A stretch of 26,146 nt of DNA, from NCBI GenBank assembly GCA_041660545.1, contig JBAZWE010000021.1, positions 1 through 26,146 on the forward strand, given 5' to 3'. This DNA comes from JBAZWE01 sp041660545 (GTDB taxonomy: Bacteria; Actinomycetota; Thermoleophilia; BMS3ABIN01). The notes beneath the pieces were generated by a model. That model made no database searches, was not told where the DNA came from, and worked only from the letters and a program-made list of their open reading frames with translations. Below, one piece after another: positions 23,325 through 26,146 of this stretch (position 1 is its first letter; every line of letters begins with the position of its first letter). Position numbers and translations under genes: made by a program.

Positions 23325-23579
23325 ATGTCATTAATGCTGCTCATAATAATAGTTCTGTTCATCCTGATGATTCTTTCAATTTTTGTAGGCCTGGTAATCA
23401 GGCAGGCTCGCGATCGATCGAATGATTCCTTCATGCAAAGTGGTTTTCCCCAAAGCGGCGCACCGGGTAAAGCTGAGCACGCGGGTGCCTTTTGTGCTCA
23501 TTGTGGAACCCGGAATGCCGTCGACAGCCAGTTCTGCCGTGGATGTGGACAGGGCACGAAGAAAGCACCGATGCAATGA
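23325..23579 (+). CDS. small membrane protein with C-terminal zinc ribbon
   Basis: Family not recognised. The 84-residue protein is a single hydrophobic helix (residues 4-25), a short linker, and a zinc ribbon with C57, C60, C71 and C74 (FCAHCGTRN...FCRGCGQ). The ribbon is very similar to that of the preceding gene, suggesting duplication of the domain. ATG 23325 is taken as the start because the helix begins right after it; the frame opens earlier at 23298 inside the preceding gene. The stop overlaps the next gene by four bases (ATGA), so the protease is translationally coupled to it. Confidence 0.78.
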   Translation: MSLMLLIIIVLFILMILSIFVGLVIRQARDRSNDSFMQSGFPQSGAPGKAEHAGAFCAHCGTRNAVDSQFCRGCGQGTKKAPMQ

Positions 23580-26146
23580 CGATAATTCTGATAATAATCG
23601 CACTGGTCATTCCCCTGCTTGCAGTATCCGCCTTTCTCGCCGCGAAGCGGTTTATGCCTGAACGCACCGGGATACGCAAAATCTTACTGGCGCTGGGGGC
23701 GGCGCTGGAGATCGCCGTCGTGCTTGTTTTTATGCTGACCGCGGTTTTTCCTGTATTCGGCGAAGAAAAAAAAGAGCCGGAGGGTTTTTACATAACCCCC
23801 GGAACCGGTGATGAGGCCGTGACCGATACAATGCTCGCCGACGGTCAGGCGGCCGTCGTCCGCCTGGATGGAGAAACCGGTACGCCCGCTTTTCTCACTG
23901 GCGACATCACTACTCCGGAAGGAGACAACCCCCAGGAAAAGGCACTGGCCTTTTTCAACACAAACAGGGAACTATATAAAATGGAGGACCCAAACCGGCA
24001 GCTGTCCCTGACGCGTGAGGAAACCGACAACCAGGGTGGCACCCATCTGCACATGGATCAGACATACAAGGATATACCAGTGTTCGGCTCCGAGCTTGCA
24101 GTGCACTTCTCCAGAAACGGCAAAATCGTCGCTGTAAACGGCCGCTTCGTGCCGGAAACCGATGTGTCGGTGGAAGCGGAAGTGAGCGTGGAGAGCGCCA
24201 TCTCCAGCGCTCAGGGCGACCTGGGTTTCGAAGCTCCGGCCTCGGAAGAAGAAGCGCCCCGGCTTGTTATTTTCGCGCCAGACCGGACCGATCCGCGGCT
24301 CACCTGGCAGATTATCCTGATGTCGGAAGACCCATTGACCCGGATGATCTATTTTATCGACGCGCACAGTGGAGAGGTGGCGGCGAAATATGATGATCTG
24401 CAGAGCACGAGGAATCGTGAGATGTATACGGCATTCTGGGGGGATACGGAAAAAGACAAAAATCCAAAAAAGCCAACATTTATATATGGAGAATCCGGTC
24501 CAGGTTTGTTGGATATCGACCCCGTAGCAAATGATACATTTAAAAATTTCGGCTTGGTTTATGACTATTACAAAAATACTTTTGGTCGTGATAATTTCAA
24601 CAACAAAAGTGACACTGCCACAGTTTCGATTGTTCACTATAAAATTCATGAAGACAACGCGGCCTGGACAGGAAAACGATTTGTATTCGGAGATGGCTCT
24701 TACCCGATGCCGAATTCAAATGCTTATGGTATGAGTCTTGATATAGTTGGCCACGAATATACCCACGCAGTTACGCACCATACAGCAAACCTGGTCTACT
24801 CAGATCAATCGGGAGCTCTAAACGAATCATTTTCGGACGTTTTCGGATGCATGATCGATCGTGAAGATTGGTTGATTGGTGAGGGCATACACCCGATTTC
24901 GGTGAATCCGGGCATGCGTAGTCTTGCTGATCCAAAACTTCACAAACAACCTGATCATATGGATCAATACGATCATACTCACGACAAGGATACCTTTCGC
25001 GACAAATCAAATGACTGGGGCGGAGTTCATAAAAACAGCGGCATCCCAAACAAGGCAGCCTTTAATGTAGCTACCGAGCTTGACAAAAAAGGCAAAGATG
25101 GGAAGAAGGAAATGGAGCAGATCTGGTATCACGCGCTTTCTTTATATCTAACTTACAATTCAAAGTTCACCGATGCCCGGGATGCGTGTGTCCAGTCAGC
25201 AAAAGACCTTTATCCCGATAAGGCCCCAGGTATTCCAAGCCCAGAAGTACGCGCGGTTGAGAAAGGCTTTGCCGATGTAGGTATCATCTGTGGAATAGAC
25301 CGGATCCAAACGACCGCACGGATAGAGATCAAGTACCCGGATACTCGTAGCCTTGATATTGAGATCGGAGTGGGAAAACCAGAAGTACCAGCATGTACAG
25401 TTCCCGTTACGGAAGAAAATATTGCTGCGGCGAGCGACGGTATTTTTGCCAATATCGACGTTTTCAAATGCTCCGACTATCTTCCCCCCACCAACACCAA
25501 TCGCTGGTTCCTCAAAGTCGTAAACAAGGGAAACAGCGAGGGCTCGATCGTCGATTTCACCATTACCGACCACGGTCAGACATACGCAGCACTGGATAAT
25601 CCCACTGAGATATTTAATGCCACTAATGAAAAAGATCCCACCAAGAAAAAAATAAAAGCCACCGCCATATCCCAGATTCCCAGCCTGCGCAAAAAACCGC
25701 CCAAACCCACAGGTCAGAGCGATACGGTCTTTGTCATGGATGTCTCCGGCAGTATGGGCGACTCGATGAAAGGCGGCAGGAAGATCGACGCTTCCAAGAG
25801 CGCCGCCAGCTATTATCTGAACATGATCAAAAACCAGGATACCGCGCAGGGTGGCTTAAACAGGGCGGCCCTGGTGGAGTTCACTGATAACGCCAAACTC
25901 GACCAGCGCATAGGCGCCGATCAGGCAGCGCTGGCAAGGGCGGTCGCCGCCATGCAGCCACAGGAAAGCACAAACATGGGTGATGGTCTGCAGAAAGCCC
26001 TTACCGAGATCTCGTCTGTGGGCTCCAGCCGGGAGCGCATGATAATCCTGCTCTCGGACGGCCAAAGCAACACTGGTATGAGCAAGGAGGCCATTATCAG
26101 CGGCCCTGTTGCTCTGGCCCGCAGGGAGTGCATCAAGATTTATACC
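23576..26146 (+). CDS. membrane-anchored M4 (thermolysin-family) metalloprotease fused to a von Willebrand A domain, 3' end missing
   Basis: The frame runs from ATG 23576 to the right edge, 857 codons without a stop. Two hydrophobic segments (2-23 and about 34-60) form a membrane anchor in place of an ordinary signal peptide. A propeptide of the FTP/PepSY type (about 90-275) includes LHMDQTYKDIPVFGSELAVHF. The peptidase has the zinc site HEYTH (H393, E394, H397), the third ligand E417 in GALNESFSD exactly 24 residues on, as in thermolysin, and the catalytic His485 in GVHKNSGIPNKAAF. From about 715 a vWA domain begins with an intact MIDAS DVSGS (D722), STNMGDG and LSDGQSNTG. Known vWA domains bind ligands through a metal ion; here it may direct the protease to a target. 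The catalytic region is much richer in AT than its flanks. The C terminus is unknown. Confidence 0.9.
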   Translation, partial: MTIILIIIALVIPLLAVSAFLAAKRFMPERTGIRKILLALGAALEIAVVLVFMLTAVFPVFGEEKKEPEGFYITPGTGDEAVTDTMLADGQAAVVRLDGETGTPAFLTGDITTPEGDNPQEKALAFFNTNRELYKMEDPNRQLSLTREETDNQGGTHLHMDQTYKDIPVFGSELAVHFSRNGKIVAVNGRFVPETDVSVEAEVSVESAISSAQGDLGFEAPASEEEAPRLVIFAPDRTDPRLTWQIILMSEDPLTRMIYFIDAHSGEVAAKYDDLQSTRNREMYTAFWGDTEKDKNPKKPTFIYGESGPGLLDIDPVANDTFKNFGLVYDYYKNTFGRDNFNNKSDTATVSIVHYKIHEDNAAWTGKRFVFGDGSYPMPNSNAYGMSLDIVGHEYTHAVTHHTANLVYSDQSGALNESFSDVFGCMIDREDWLIGEGIHPISVNPGMRSLADPKLHKQPDHMDQYDHTHDKDTFRDKSNDWGGVHKNSGIPNKAAFNVATELDKKGKDGKKEMEQIWYHALSLYLTYNSKFTDARDACVQSAKDLYPDKAPGIPSPEVRAVEKGFADVGIICGIDRIQTTARIEIKYPDTRSLDIEIGVGKPEVPACTVPVTEENIAAASDGIFANIDVFKCSDYLPPTNTNRWFLKVVNKGNSEGSIVDFTITDHGQTYAALDNPTEIFNATNEKDPTKKKIKATAISQIPSLRKKPPKPTGQSDTVFVMDVSGSMGDSMKGGRKIDASKSAASYYLNMIKNQDTAQGGLNRAALVEFTDNAKLDQRIGADQAALARAVAAMQPQESTNMGDGLQKALTEISSVGSSRERMIILLSDGQSNTGMSKEAIISGPVALARRECIKIYT

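Overview
The window reads as chromosome from an anaerobic bacterium. Base composition looks like mid-50s percent GC (not computed). Many genes have strong AGGAG-type ribosome binding sites, several promoter-like pairs fit the housekeeping sigma pattern, and TTG or GTG starts are common. A polyprenol-phosphate mannose synthase-like enzyme, an FmdE-like protein, CooT with a CbiMQO Ni/Co transporter, a two-CW-type sensor kinase and a probable selenoprotein together suggest a deep-branching Gram-positive-like lineage, perhaps an anaerobic actinomycetote. This is inference; no rRNA or ribosomal protein gene is present to settle it. There is one assembly gap (Ns at 19360-19380).

Layout. 1-1006 (+): the end of an unknown gene, D-aminoacyl-tRNA deacylase and a small charged protein. 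1056-6915 (-): a cytoplasmic double rhodanese, a paralogous rhodanese lipoprotein with a clear terminator and a 19-bp tandem repeat next to it, a metallophosphoesterase, and the copper ATPase CopA. 7014-10063 (+): an ABC-2 exporter pair, an FmdE-like zinc-ribbon protein and a Dpm1-like glycosyltransferase. 10076-12788 (-): a hybrid-free two-component pair, a PAS-GAF-Cys-rich histidine kinase followed by a CheY-like receiver. 12937-16782 (+): a nickel/cobalt operon with a strong promoter, a structured leader RNA ending in a terminator, DUF3842, CooT, CbiM(N), CbiQ and CbiO with a His-rich tail. 16779-17760 (-): acylphosphatase and a DUF4126 membrane protein. 17866-20206 (+): an aminotransferase, D-Ala-D-Ala ligase and tRNA-Arg(CCU).

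The last 6 kb is the most unusual part. At 20349-20801 a lipoprotein thioredoxin is interrupted by an in-frame TGA exactly where the first catalytic cysteine belongs (U-P-Y-C). An imperfect stem-loop starts right after the TGA, so this is best read as a selenoprotein. From a near-consensus promoter at 20887 there follows a tightly packed cluster: a possible 20-codon leader peptide, three membrane proteins each carrying a zinc ribbon, and a membrane-anchored thermolysin-family (M4) metalloprotease fused to a von Willebrand A domain. The protease runs off the right edge. I do not recognise this four-gene arrangement as a described system.

How the genes work together: the Ni/Co operon combines uptake (CbiM/Q/O) with a small nickel protein (CooT), and probably feeds a nickel enzyme such as CO dehydrogenase encoded elsewhere. 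The rhodaneses, CopA and thioredoxin lipoprotein point to sulfur, copper and thiol handling at the cell envelope. The terminal cluster looks like a cell-surface proteolysis or adhesion module of unknown purpose.
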